From Streptomyces sp. HSG2 (GTDB lineage: Bacteria; Actinomycetota; Actinomycetes; Streptomycetales; Streptomycetaceae): a stretch of 64,000 nucleotides of DNA. A program made the position numbers and the translations under genes. This document shows, piece by piece, positions 49,923 through 59,601 of the stretch. A model generated the notes under the pieces. It saw nothing but the letters and a program-made list of their open reading frames with translations, had not been told where the DNA came from and searched no databases. The stretch spans positions 1,546,501 to 1,610,500 of the forward strand of contig NZ_CP066801.1 of assembly GCF_016598575.1 (NCBI RefSeq), given 5' to 3'. Positions within the stretch are counted from its first letter, which is position 1. Each line of letters starts with the position of its first letter.

Positions 49923-51335
49923 TCAGGCCCCCGACCCCCAGTGTTCGGCCAGGTCGCTCCAGAGATGCGCGGCGGCTTCCGCTCCCTTGAGGAGCAACTC
50001 GATCTCGATCTTCTCGTTCGGCCCGTGCCAACCGTCGGAGGGGACCGAGACCCCCAGGAAGAGCACCGGTCCGCCCAGGACGTCCCGCAGGTCGGCGGCG
50101 GGTCCGGAGCCACCCTCGCGGGTGTAGCGCACCGGACCGTCGAACGCGCGCTCCATGGCCCGTGTCAAGGACTTCAGGGCGGGGTGGTCCAACGGGGTCA
50201 GGCAGGGGCGGGTCGCCGGTGCGAACTCGACCTCGCCGCGGACACCGGCGGGCAGCCGCTCTCCCACCCAGGCCCTCACGGCCTTCTCCACCCGGTCCGG
50301 GTCCTGGCCCGCCACGAGGCGGAAGGAGAGCTTCACCGATGCCGCCGCGGGAATGATCGTCTTGCTTCCGGGGCCCTGGTAGCCGGAGCCGATGCCGTTG
50401 ACCTCGGCGGTCGGTCGCGCCCACACGCGTTCCAGGGTGGTGTGGCCACGCTCGCCGTGGACCGCGTGGGAGTTCGCCGTGCGCAGCCACTCCGACTCGT
50501 CGAAGGGGAGCTCGGCGAAGAGCGCGCGCTCGCGGTCGGTGAGTTCGACCACTCCGTCGTAGAACCCCGGGATCGCCACCCGCTCGTCCTCGTCGTGCAG
50601 AGCGGCGACGAGGCGGGCCGCGACCGTCGCCGGGTTGGGCACCGCGCCGCCGAAGGAACCCGAGTGGATGTCCTGGTCGGGGCCGTACAGCCGGATCTCG
50701 CACTCGGCCAGCCCCCTCATGCCGGTGCAGACCGTGGGCGTGTCCCGCGACCACATGCCGGTGTCGGAGACCACCACCGCGTCGGCGGCGAGCCGCTCGG
50801 CGTGGGCCTCGACGAGGGCACGGAAGTGCGGGGACCCGGACTCCTCCTCCCCCTCGACCAGCAACCTCAGCGTGACGGCCGGCGCGGTGCGGCCCGTCGC
50901 GGCAAGGTGCGCGCGAACTCCGAGGGAGTGGAAGAGAACCTGCCCCTTGTCGTCGGCCGCGCCCCGGGCGTGAAGCCCCCCGTCACGCACCACGGGCTCG
51001 AAGGGATCACCGTCCCAGCCGTCCTCACGGGCGGCGGGCTGCACGTCGTGGTGCCCGTAGACCAAGACCGTCGGGGCGTCCTCGGATTCGGCGGGCCACT
51101 CGGCGTACACGGCCGGCGCCCCCGGCGTCTCCCATACCTCGACCGTGGGAAAACCGGTCGCGGTCAGCTTCGCCGCCAGCCACTCGGCGCTCCTGCGGAC
51201 GTCCGGAGCGTGCTCCGGGCGGGCGGACACCGAGGGCACGCGCAGCCACTCGACGAGGTCGGCGAGGAAGGCGGCACGATGCTCCGCGACGAACGCGCGG
51301 ACGGCGCTGACGGCGCTGTCAACGGGCTTGCTCAT
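49923..51335 (-). CDS. M20 family dipeptidase
   Basis: This 470-residue co-catalytic zinc peptidase has the metal site GHHDVQP (near residue 92) with the catalytic Asp, and further ligands in RGAADDKGQ and the EGEEESGS acidic pair. The C-terminal WHGPNEKIE supplies a late ligand. An insertion domain in the middle (about 185-350) is the dimerisation lid. The likely substrates are dipeptides or beta-Ala-His-type peptides. ATG 51335 is used; upstream codons lie in the next gene's end. Only 10 bp separate it from adnB, so it is probably co-transcribed. Confidence 0.9.
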   Translation of the reverse strand: MSKPVDSAVSAVRAFVAEHRAAFLADLVEWLRVPSVSARPEHAPDVRRSAEWLAAKLTATGFPTVEVWETPGAPAVYAEWPAESEDAPTVLVYGHHDVQPAAREDGWDGDPFEPVVRDGGLHARGAADDKGQVLFHSLGVRAHLAATGRTAPAVTLRLLVEGEEESGSPHFRALVEAHAERLAADAVVVSDTGMWSRDTPTVCTGMRGLAECEIRLYGPDQDIHSGSFGGAVPNPATVAARLVAALHDEDERVAIPGFYDGVVELTDRERALFAELPFDESEWLRTANSHAVHGERGHTTLERVWARPTAEVNGIGSGYQGPGSKTIIPAAASVKLSFRLVAGQDPDRVEKAVRAWVGERLPAGVRGEVEFAPATRPCLTPLDHPALKSLTRAMERAFDGPVRYTREGGSGPAADLRDVLGGPVLFLGVSVPSDGWHGPNEKIEIELLLKGAEAAAHLWSDLAEHWGSGA

Positions 51336-51345
51336 GCCCCCGAGC

Positions 51346-54300
51346 CTATCGGTCCCGTCCGACCTCCCGGTCGTGCGGTTCGTCACCGAGCGGCTCGCCC
51401 AGGAGCAGCCGCTCCAGCTCCGCGCGGCCCGGAAGGTCCGCGGGTCGCACCACCTCGCCGGTCCGCACGTACAGGAAGGCGGCGCTCACCGACTCCACCG
51501 GCACCCCCTGCTGTTCGGCCCACCCAAGCCGGTAGACCGCGAGTTGCAGGGGGTCGGCGGTCGGCGCGCGGTGCGTCTTCCAGTCGACGATCTCGTAGGT
51601 GGCCGACGCCCCCTCGCCCCGCCGGTAGACGGCGTCGACACGCCCTCTGACGATCCGCCCCGCGAGAGCCAGTTGGAACGGCGCCTCGACCCGGTAGGGG
51701 GTGCGCCGTGCGTACTCGGTGCGCCCGAAGGCCTCCTTGAGGCCCTCCAGGTCCGGCTCGTCGGCGATCTCGGCGTCTCTCGGCGGCTCCTCCGGGTCCG
51801 CCACGGGCAGCCGGAGTGCCTCGAAGCGCGCCTCCACCCAGGCGTGGAAGCGAGTGCCGCGGCGGGCGGCCGGCTGCGGCGGGCGTGGCATGGGGCGCGC
51901 CAGCTCCTGTGCCAGACCGTCGGGGTCGGCGGCGAGCCGGAGAAGCTGGGAGGCGCTGAGCGAGGTGGGAAGCGGCACCTCCGTCACCGTGTCGCGGGAG
52001 CGGAGCAGCTCTCGGGTGAGGATGTCGAGATCACGGTCCCAGGAGGCGACGGTGCGCGCCTCCTCCGGGGCGAGCGCGCCCAAGCGGTCCGTCCCCGCCT
52101 CCGCGAGGCCGACGGACGAGGGGATCCGGGGGGACCCGGCGCGCCGCGGCTCCGGGTTCGCGGGGCTCGGAGGTTCCTCGGCGGGGTCGTCGGGGCGGCT
52201 CCGCGCGTCGGCCGGGACGTCGCCCTCCCGCCCGTCGTCGTCGCGCGCCGGCGCCTGGTGCGGGACCGCGACGCCCGCCGTGCCGCCCCCGACGGGCGAC
52301 ATGCCGGGGTGTCGGGGCGCGTCGGGCGCGGGTCCGCCGGCGGGGCCGGCAGGCGCGGCGGGGACACGGCCGCGCAGGTGGGCGAGGACCAGTTCGGCGG
52401 CGGACCGGCGCCTGGCCTGCGCCGAGGCGTCCGGCGGCAGCGGCCAGGCGGGCCCGGAGTCGGCCTTGGAGAGGGCGGGGTTCCCGGCGCCCGGCGGCGG
52501 TGCCTCGGCCCACTGCTCGATCTCGCCGTGGCCCGCCACGCAGTGGTCGTGCAGCGCGGTCAGGAACTCGGACGGCCCCCTCGTCCGCTTCTGTGCGGGC
52601 CCCCACCAGTGGCCCGACCCGAGCAACAGGGACCGGGCGCGGGTGAACGCGACGTAGCCGAGACGCAACTCCTCCACGTGCTGGTGGTCCCTCATCCTCT
52701 GGTGGAAGGACTTCATTCCCCGGGCGTCCCAGGACTCGACCTCCGGCAGGGTGTCCCGGTCCCCGCGCAGGGCGTGCGGCAACACCCTGCCGCGTGCCGT
52801 CCACTTCTCCCGCCCCCGTTCGCCGGGGAAAGCGCCCGCGACGAGGCCCGGGACGACGACGACGTCCCATTCCAGTCCCTTGGCGCGGTGCACCGTGAGG
52901 ATCTTGACGGTGTCCTCCCCGCCGGGGAGGTCGTTGTCGAGCCCCTTCTCGTACCGCGCGGCCGTGCGCAGGAACCCGATGAAGGCCCCCACCGTGGCCT
53001 CGCCGTCGCTCGCGGCGAAGGACGCGGCGACGTCGAGGAAGTTCGCCAGGGTCTCGCGACGCCGGGCGGCCAGCGCGTCGGGCGAGGCGGAGAGCTCGAC
53101 CTCCAGACCGGTGACGGTCAGGATCCGGTGCAGCACGTCCATCAGCGGGTCGGACAGCGAGCGGCGCAACTCCCTCAGTTCGGCGGCCAGACGTGCGAAC
53201 CGCACCCGCGCCTCCGACGAGAAAGGCAGTCCGTCGTCCTCCCGGTCCGCGTCCATCGGCGTGTCGAGGAAGGTGTCGAGGGCGTCCGCGAGGGAGACCA
53301 CCTCGGCCGGGTCGGCGCCCGCCACCGCCGCCACGAGCCGCCGGTCCGGGTCGGCGGACTCGGTGTCGGCGTGGGCGACGAGCGACCTGGCCCTGCGCCC
53401 CAGCAGGGCCAGATCGCGTGGTCCGACACGCCACCGCGGGCCGGTGAGCAGGCGCACCAGCGACGCGTTGGCGCCGGGGTCCTGGAGCACCTCGCAGACG
53501 GCGACGAGATCGGCCACCTCGGGCAGGTGCAACAGCCCGGAGAGGCCCACGACCTCCACCGGGACCTCCCGCGCCACGAGCGCGGCCCGCAGATCGGCGA
53601 AGTCGGTGGCCGTGCGGCACAGCACGGCGATCCCCCCCGGCGACCGCCCGGTGTCGACCAGATCGGCGACGGACCGGGCGACCCACGCGATCTCCTCGGC
53701 GTGCGTGGGCAGCAGGGCACAGCGCACGGCGCCGTCCCGCTCCACACCCGAGGCGGGACGGAGGGCCTCCACGCCCGCGTGCATCGCCCGCAGCGGCGCG
53801 GCGAGCCCGTTGGCCAGCTCCAGGAGCCGGCCGCCGCTGCGGCGGTTCTCGCTCAGCGCGTACCGGGCGGCGGGGCGGCCGTCGGGGTGGGTGAAGTGCT
53901 CCGGGAAGTCGTCCAGGTTGGCGACCGAGGCCCCCCGCCACCCGTAGATCGCCTGGCAGGGGTCGCCCACCGCCGTCACGGGATGACCGGTGGCCCGGCC
54001 GAACAGATCGGCCAGGAAGACCCGCTGGGCGACGGAGGTGTCCTGGTACTCGTCGAGCAGCACGACGCGGAACTCCGCGCGGAGGATCTCGCCGACCTCG
54101 GGGAGCCGGGCGAGCCGCGCGGCCAGGGCGATCTGGTCGCCGAAGTCGAGCAGGTCCCGCGCGTGCTTGGCGGCCCGGTAGCGGATCACCAGGTCGGTCA
54201 GTTCGCGGCGGACGGCGACGGCCTGGGGGACCCCGCGCAGATCGTCGTTGGTCAGGCGGGCGCCGTCCAGCACCCGCGACAGGTGGGCGTCCCAGGCAAG

Positions 54301-54870
54301 CAGCTCCTCGGGCTCCACCAGGTGCTCGGACAGTTCGGCGTCCAGGGCCGGCATGTCGGCGACGAGGTCGCCGAAGGAGTGGGTCAGGGCCGGATAGGGG
54401 CCGGGGGCCTCGCGGAGGACCCGCGCCGCGAGCTGGTGGCGGGTGGCGTCGGCGAGCAGGCGGGTGGTCGGTTCCAGACCGACCCGCAGACCGTGGTCGG
54501 CGAGGAGACGCCCGGCGAAGGCGTGATAGGTGGAGATCACCGGCTCGCCCGGGTCCGCCGCCTCCGGCACCACGGCGTCCCGCACCGGGCCGGTGACGCC
54601 GGCCCGCGACAGGGCGACGCGGACCCGCTCCGCGAGCTCACCCGCCGCCTTGTTGGTGAAGGTGAGGCCGAGCACCTGCTCGGGGGCGACCAGCCCGGTG
54701 CCGACGAGCCACACCACCCGGGCGGCCATCACCGTCGTCTTGCCGGACCCCGCTCCGGCGACGATGACCTGTGGAGCGGGCGGAGCCGTCACACAGGCCA
54801 TCTGCTCCGGGGTGAACGGGATGCCCAGGAGTTCCTTGAGCTGCTCGGGATCGGTGATGCGGGCGGACAC
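51346..54870 (-). CDS. adnB: AdnB-type helicase-nuclease subunit
   Basis: This 1174-residue subunit combines a UvrD-like motor and a RecB-type nuclease. Walker A is GAGSGKTT at 39-46, motif II is LDEYQDTS and motif III is GDPCQAIYGWRGA. The nuclease core is YEIVDWKTHRA near residue 1095, followed by QLAVYRLGW. With AdnA it processes double-strand DNA ends for recombination, the role RecBCD and AddAB have in other bacteria. A long Pro/Arg-rich disordered linker (about 850-910) separates motor and nuclease. GTG 54870 starts the frame, 133 bp downstream of the adnA stop. Confidence 0.92.
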   Translation of the reverse strand: MSARITDPEQLKELLGIPFTPEQMACVTAPPAPQVIVAGAGSGKTTVMAARVVWLVGTGLVAPEQVLGLTFTNKAAGELAERVRVALSRAGVTGPVRDAVVPEAADPGEPVISTYHAFAGRLLADHGLRVGLEPTTRLLADATRHQLAARVLREAPGPYPALTHSFGDLVADMPALDAELSEHLVEPEELLAWDAHLSRVLDGARLTNDDLRGVPQAVAVRRELTDLVIRYRAAKHARDLLDFGDQIALAARLARLPEVGEILRAEFRVVLLDEYQDTSVAQRVFLADLFGRATGHPVTAVGDPCQAIYGWRGASVANLDDFPEHFTHPDGRPAARYALSENRRSGGRLLELANGLAAPLRAMHAGVEALRPASGVERDGAVRCALLPTHAEEIAWVARSVADLVDTGRSPGGIAVLCRTATDFADLRAALVAREVPVEVVGLSGLLHLPEVADLVAVCEVLQDPGANASLVRLLTGPRWRVGPRDLALLGRRARSLVAHADTESADPDRRLVAAVAGADPAEVVSLADALDTFLDTPMDADREDDGLPFSSEARVRFARLAAELRELRRSLSDPLMDVLHRILTVTGLEVELSASPDALAARRRETLANFLDVAASFAASDGEATVGAFIGFLRTAARYEKGLDNDLPGGEDTVKILTVHRAKGLEWDVVVVPGLVAGAFPGERGREKWTARGRVLPHALRGDRDTLPEVESWDARGMKSFHQRMRDHQHVEELRLGYVAFTRARSLLLGSGHWWGPAQKRTRGPSEFLTALHDHCVAGHGEIEQWAEAPPPGAGNPALSKADSGPAWPLPPDASAQARRRSAAELVLAHLRGRVPAAPAGPAGGPAPDAPRHPGMSPVGGGTAGVAVPHQAPARDDDGREGDVPADARSRPDDPAEEPPSPANPEPRRAGSPRIPSSVGLAEAGTDRLGALAPEEARTVASWDRDLDILTRELLRSRDTVTEVPLPTSLSASQLLRLAADPDGLAQELARPMPRPPQPAARRGTRFHAWVEARFEALRLPVADPEEPPRDAEIADEPDLEGLKEAFGRTEYARRTPYRVEAPFQLALAGRIVRGRVDAVYRRGEGASATYEIVDWKTHRAPTADPLQLAVYRLGWAEQQGVPVESVSAAFLYVRTGEVVRPADLPGRAELERLLLGEPLGDEPHDREVGRDR

Positions 54871-55003
54871 CCGTCAGAGGGTAGCGGCGGACGCCGACAG
54901 CGGTCGCCGTGCCGGAGTCCGATCCGTACCGGGCCGGGACGCGGGCGGATCGTCTCGGCGACGCGAGCGGTCGGCGCGAGTCGGCGCCCGCGCGGCCGGC
55001 GGT

Positions 55004-58000
55004 TCACTCGACCACGTGCCGGCCCTCGGGGCGCGCGCTGCACGCCGAGCGGAAGGCACAGTGGGAGCACTCGCGACCGGGCGTGGGGGTGAAGCGCTCC
55101 TGGAGGACCTTGCCGGCGGCGGTCGCCAGCAGTCTCCCGGCCCATTCTCCGTCCGGCGGCTCCTGACCCTGCACCCTCGGCAGGGCGTCGCCGCCCTGCC
55201 GAGCCGGGGCACCCAACCGGAGCTGGACCAACTCGGCGCCACCCGGTTCCGGGCGCGTGCCGCCGAACGCGTCGTCCACCGCGCCCTCCGCCACGGCCAG
55301 CTGATAGACGGCGAGCTGCGGGTGGTGTTCCACCTCGGGCCCGGTGAGCGCGCGGCGGCCGGTCTTGAAGTCGACGACGTAGGCCCGCCCCCGATCGTCG
55401 CTCTCCACCCGGTCCATCCGGCCGCGCACCCGTACCTCGTACTCCCCCGCCGTCAGCGTGACGTCGAAGTCCCGTTCGCTGGCCACCGGCGCGCGTCCCC
55501 GGCGGTCCGACGTGTGCCACCGCAGGAAGCGTTCGAGCGCGGCACGCGCGTCGGCCCGTTCCTGCGTCGACTTCCAGGGGGCGTCGAAGGCGAGGGCGTT
55601 CCAGACGGAGTCCAGCCGCTCCATGAGCACGTCGAGATCGGCGGGGGTCCGCCCGGAGGCGACTTCGTCCGCCAAGGCGTGGACGACGTTCCCGAAGCCC
55701 TGCGCGGCGGTCGCGGGCGCGTCCGCCCTCACTTCGCGCGCCAGGAACCACCGGAGCGCACAGGTGTTGGCGAGTTGGTCGACGGCGCTTCCGGAGAGCA
55801 CGACGGGCCGGGCGCGGTCGCGAAGCGGCACCGCGGACTCGGTCGCCTCGAACATCCCCCACCAGCGGTGGGGGTGCGCGGACGGCGCCAGGGGGCGACC
55901 GTCCGCGTCGGTGAGCGCGGCCAGCCGGGCCAGCCGGCGGGCCGCCGCCTCGCGCAGCGCCTCCGAAGCCCGAGGGTCGACGGTGGTGGCCCGCAGATCG
56001 GCCACGAGCGCCGTGACCGACAGGGGGCGCCGCGGCCGACCGGGGACGTCGCGGGGCTCGACGCCCAGCTCCGCGAGGAACCGCGATGGCCGGTCCCCGT
56101 CGTCCGCCGCCGCCTTCACGGCGGTCACCACCAGGCGATCACGGGCGCGGGTGGCGGCCACGTAGAACAGGCGTCGTTCCTCGGCCAACATCGCACCGGG
56201 GGTCAGCGGCTCGGCGAGCCCGTCCCGCCCGATCCGGTCGGCCTCCAGCAGGGAACCGCGCCGGGTCAGACGGGGCCACAGCCCCTCCTGGACACCCGCG
56301 ACCACCACCACACGCCATTCCAAACCCTTGGCGCGATGCGCGGTCGTCAGACGGACCGCGTCCGGGCGCACGGCGCGACGCGTGAGGGTGTCGGCGGCGA
56401 TGTCCTCGGCCTCCAACTCCCGGAGGAAGAGCAGGGCACCCCGGCCGCCGACCCGTTCCTCCACCCGCGCCGCCGCCGCGAAGAGCGCGCACACGGCGTC
56501 CAGGTCGCGGTCGGCGTTCCTCCCGGCGACTCCCCCTCGCCGAGAGGCCCGTTCCAGGCGGGTCGGCCAGGGGGTGCCGTCCCACAGGTCCCACAGCGCC
56601 TCCTCCGCCGTTCCTCCGGAGGCCAGGCGTTCACGGGCCGCGCGCAAGAGCGCCCCCAAGCGCTGGGCACCGCGCGCGTACCCGGGGTCGTGCACGGCGA
56701 GGCGTTCGGGTTCGGCAAGGGCCCGGGCGAGCAGTTCGTCCGACGGCGGCGGGGTGTTGCCCGCGGCGCGCTCCTCCTCGCGGAGGGCCCTGCCGAGGCG
56801 GCGCAGATCGGCCGGGTCCATCCCGCCCAGGGGCGAGGTCAGCAGGGCGCGGGCGGTCTCCGTCGATGGCCACGAGGGTTCCGCCGGCGCGGCCCGATCG
56901 TCAGGCGCGACGCTCTCCCCGGGCCCCTCCGGCGGGCGTGCGGCGGTGGCCTCGCCCTCCGCCCCCCGGTGAGCGTCCGGCTCGGTCCGCGTGGCCCGCT
57001 CCGCCGCACCCCCCGGCGTGGCCTCCGCGGCGGCGACCGCCCGCAACGCCGTCAACAGGGGGGCGACCGCCGGCTCGTGCCGCAGGGGCAGGTCGTCGCC
57101 GTCGACGTCGACCGGCACCCCGGCGGCGGTGAGCGCCCGGCGCGCCGCGGGTATGGTCCGCGACCCGGCACGGACCAGGACGGCCATGTCGTTCCAGCGG
57201 ACGCCGTCCTCCAGGTGGGCCCGGCGCAGGATGTCGGCGATGTTGTCCAGTTCCGCGCCCGGCGTGGGGAAGGTGAACACCTCGACCCGGCCGCCCTGAC
57301 GTGTCGGGGAGGGCCGGCGGTGGACGCGCGCCCGGTCCGCCGGGAGCCTCGACAGCGGCATGCGTTCGGCCACCCGGCGGGTCGCGTCCAGGAGCACGGC
57401 TCCGGATCGCCGGGAGGTGTCCAGGACGCGGACGGGGGCCGGTCGGCCGTCCGCGCGGGCGAACATCCGGGGGAAGTCCAGGATGCCGTTCACGTCCGCG
57501 CCGCGGAAGGCGTAGATCGACTGGTCGGGGTCGCCGAAGGCGAGCAGGGTGCGGCCACCGCCGGCCAGTGCCCGCAGCAGGCGTACCTGGGCCGGGTCGG
57601 TGTCCTGGTATTCGTCGACGTACACCGCGTCGTACTCCGCGGCGAGCCGGCCGGCGACGTCGGGGCGGTGGGCGAGCAGCGCCGCCCGGTGGGACAGCTC
57701 GGCGTAGTCGATGACGCCCCGGAGGTCGAGCACGTCCAGGTACTCGGCGAGGAAGGAGGCCGCCGCCGCCCAGTCCGGCCGGCCGGTGCGCCGGGCGAAG
57801 GCCCCGAGCGCTTCCGGGCCCAGCCCGAGCTCCCGGCTGCGGGCGAGCACGGCGCGGACCTCGTCGGCGAAGCCGCGGGTGGTCAGGCAGGCGCGGAGCT
57901 GGTGCGGCCAGCTCACGTGGGCGAGACCGAGGCGCTCCAGCTCGCGCTGTCCGTCGAGCAGTTCGCGGACGGTGACGTCCTGCTCGGGCCCCGAGAGGAG

Positions 58001-58414
58001 CCTGACGGGTTCCTCCGTCGGACCGGCTGAGGAACAGGCGCGGACGAGGGCGTACCCGAACGAGTGAAAAGTGGTCGCGCGCGGCGCACGCGCCGCTCCC
58101 ATGCGCAGCGCCATGCGGTCGCGGAGTTCGACGGCGGCCCGCCGGCTGAAGGTGAGCACGAGGAGCCGCTCCGGGTCGCCGCCCCGGGCGATCCGTGCGG
58201 CGACCGACTCGACGAGGGTCGTGGTCTTGCCGGTACCCGGGCCCGCGAGGACGAGAAGCGGACCGGACCGATGGTCAACCACGGAGCGCTGGGCGGCGTC
58301 CAGGAGAGCGGGATCCACCCGCTCGGGCGGGGTCCGGACCAGACGGTAGGCACCGCGACCGCCCCGGCGTACGCGGGGGCGCGGCGGTGTCTCGGTGAAT
58401 GAGGGGGAGCTCAC
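55004..58414 (-). CDS. adnA: AdnA-type helicase-nuclease subunit
   Basis: This 1136-residue partner of AdnB has Walker A GPGTGKTT at 58-65, motif II VDEYQDTDPAQ, motif III GDPDQSIYAFRGA, and a C-terminal nuclease with AYVVDFKTGRRA and QLAVYQLAV. Cys residues (NTCALRW and C-x2-C-x5-C in CSHCAFRSAC) match the iron-sulfur staple of AddB/AdnA nucleases. The complex resects DNA ends. GTG 58414 was chosen over an upstream start because only this part is conserved. The gene opens a likely operon with adnB, a dipeptidase and nudC. Confidence 0.92.
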   Translation of the reverse strand: MSSPSFTETPPRPRVRRGGRGAYRLVRTPPERVDPALLDAAQRSVVDHRSGPLLVLAGPGTGKTTTLVESVAARIARGGDPERLLVLTFSRRAAVELRDRMALRMGAARAPRATTFHSFGYALVRACSSAGPTEEPVRLLSGPEQDVTVRELLDGQRELERLGLAHVSWPHQLRACLTTRGFADEVRAVLARSRELGLGPEALGAFARRTGRPDWAAAASFLAEYLDVLDLRGVIDYAELSHRAALLAHRPDVAGRLAAEYDAVYVDEYQDTDPAQVRLLRALAGGGRTLLAFGDPDQSIYAFRGADVNGILDFPRMFARADGRPAPVRVLDTSRRSGAVLLDATRRVAERMPLSRLPADRARVHRRPSPTRQGGRVEVFTFPTPGAELDNIADILRRAHLEDGVRWNDMAVLVRAGSRTIPAARRALTAAGVPVDVDGDDLPLRHEPAVAPLLTALRAVAAAEATPGGAAERATRTEPDAHRGAEGEATAARPPEGPGESVAPDDRAAPAEPSWPSTETARALLTSPLGGMDPADLRRLGRALREEERAAGNTPPPSDELLARALAEPERLAVHDPGYARGAQRLGALLRAARERLASGGTAEEALWDLWDGTPWPTRLERASRRGGVAGRNADRDLDAVCALFAAAARVEERVGGRGALLFLRELEAEDIAADTLTRRAVRPDAVRLTTAHRAKGLEWRVVVVAGVQEGLWPRLTRRGSLLEADRIGRDGLAEPLTPGAMLAEERRLFYVAATRARDRLVVTAVKAAADDGDRPSRFLAELGVEPRDVPGRPRRPLSVTALVADLRATTVDPRASEALREAAARRLARLAALTDADGRPLAPSAHPHRWWGMFEATESAVPLRDRARPVVLSGSAVDQLANTCALRWFLAREVRADAPATAAQGFGNVVHALADEVASGRTPADLDVLMERLDSVWNALAFDAPWKSTQERADARAALERFLRWHTSDRRGRAPVASERDFDVTLTAGEYEVRVRGRMDRVESDDRGRAYVVDFKTGRRALTGPEVEHHPQLAVYQLAVAEGAVDDAFGGTRPEPGGAELVQLRLGAPARQGGDALPRVQGQEPPDGEWAGRLLATAAGKVLQERFTPTPGRECSHCAFRSACSARPEGRHVVE

Positions 58415-58747
58415 GTGGTGGCCGGTCCTGGTGGGTGTGCTGGCGGGACGTCCGCCCTGTCGGGCGGGGTGCGACGACGGGGACGAAGGGGGCACGCGCG
58501 GGGGAGCCTACGCCGACCCGGGCCGTGCGCGCCGGGGGTCCCCCGAACCGTGGAGGTCGATTCCCGGGGCCGCGGGACCGCGGCCGGGTGCGGCGCGGGC
58601 ACCCGCGTCGTCGGCCGGGCGCCCGTGCGGCCGGCCGCGCCGCCGCCGCTCGCGGCCGGCGGAGTGCCTTCTTCCGCGCACGCGTCGGAGGGGCCGTCGC
58701 CCGCTCCGGCGCGGACCATCCGTCGGAAGAACATGTCGGGTGTCACG
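58415..58747. other. 333-bp spacer upstream of adnA
   Basis: This holds the presumed adnA promoter area. It is very GC-rich throughout. No gene, conserved RNA or clear promoter hexamers were recognised. Confidence 0.4.
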
Positions 58748-59182
58748 TCATGTGCCCTCTTCGCCGTCCCACCGGGCCCGCCCCGTGTCGAGGCGGGCCC
58801 GGCCGTCCCTCCCGGGCCGACCGGCGCGCCGGAGGGGGGTCCCCTCCTCCCGGTACCGCCGACCGGCCTCACACTCTCGCCCGGGCAGCGGGCGGCCGTC
58901 CGCCCGGACGACGCGCCACCACGGGACTCCTCCCCCGTAGTGGGACATCACCCGGCCGACCTGGCGGGGACCGCCCTCGCCGAGCCACTCGGCGACGTCC
59001 CCGTAGGTCATGACGCGTCCGGCCGGGATCCTCTCCACGAGGTCCAGGACCCGCTCCGCGTAGTCGGGGAGCGGGTCGCCCGGCCCCGCCCCGGTGTGGG
59101 GGCCGCCCGTGGGTCCGGGTTCGGGCGCCGACGATCCGTCGGCGGGGGGAGGGGTCGGCTCCGCGGGATCGTCGGCGTGCAT
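58748..59182 (-). CDS. Alkyltransferase-like protein (MGMT fold, Cys replaced by Trp)
   Basis: This 144-residue protein has the MGMT DNA-binding fold (VLDLVERIPAGRVMTYGDVAEWL, GRVMSHYGGGVPWWRVV). The active-site PCHRV of true alkyltransferases is PWWRV here (W88 in place of Cys), which defines ATL proteins. These bind O6-alkylguanine without repairing it and channel it into nucleotide excision repair. A Pro-rich N-terminal tail of about 38 residues precedes the fold. ATG 59182 follows AGGA at 7 nt; ATG 59200 is an alternative. It is upstream of adnA on the same strand, in a DNA-repair context. Confidence 0.88.
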   Translation of the reverse strand: MHADDPAEPTPPPADGSSAPEPGPTGGPHTGAGPGDPLPDYAERVLDLVERIPAGRVMTYGDVAEWLGEGGPRQVGRVMSHYGGGVPWWRVVRADGRPLPGRECEAGRRYREEGTPLRRAGRPGRDGRARLDTGRARWDGEEGT

Positions 59183-59601
59183 CGCCCCATCCTGGCGCAT
59201 GCCGCCGACCGCCCGCCGGGCGGCGGCCCGAGTCCGCGGCTCGCCCGCACCCCACGGGTGGGGCAGACTGTGCGACCGCGCGTACGTGTCCCGATGCCGC
59301 CGGTCACCGGCCCGGCGTGTCACCATCGTGCGGGCCGACATGTGATCCATCCGAGAGCAAGAAGAGACGTTGACTCCCTCCCCCAGCCCGAGGACGGCGG
59401 ACTCCGACGGGAACCCGCCGGGTTTCGGCATCCCGTTCCGCCGCCGACCGCCCGCCCGGGAGGACTCCCGTTGAGGTCTCACACCGTCTCCCCGGGTGGG
59501 CACCGCCGGACCGGCGGCCGGGACCGGCCCTCCCCCTCGGACCGGGCGGGGAGTCGACGCCCTCGCGCCACCGGCTCCGGGGGCTCCCACGGGAGCGGGC
59601 G
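59183..59601. other. 419-bp divergent intergenic region
   Basis: This separates the ATL gene from the divergent LPG-synthase-like gene. TTGACT at 59371 could be a -35 for the plus-strand gene, but no matching -10 is convincing. No gene was recognised. Confidence 0.4.

Noticed and set aside
51145..55092. 1315-codon plus-strand frame opposite adnB
   Set aside because: It lies antisense to an unmistakable helicase-nuclease gene and shows no recognisable motif or ribosome binding site.
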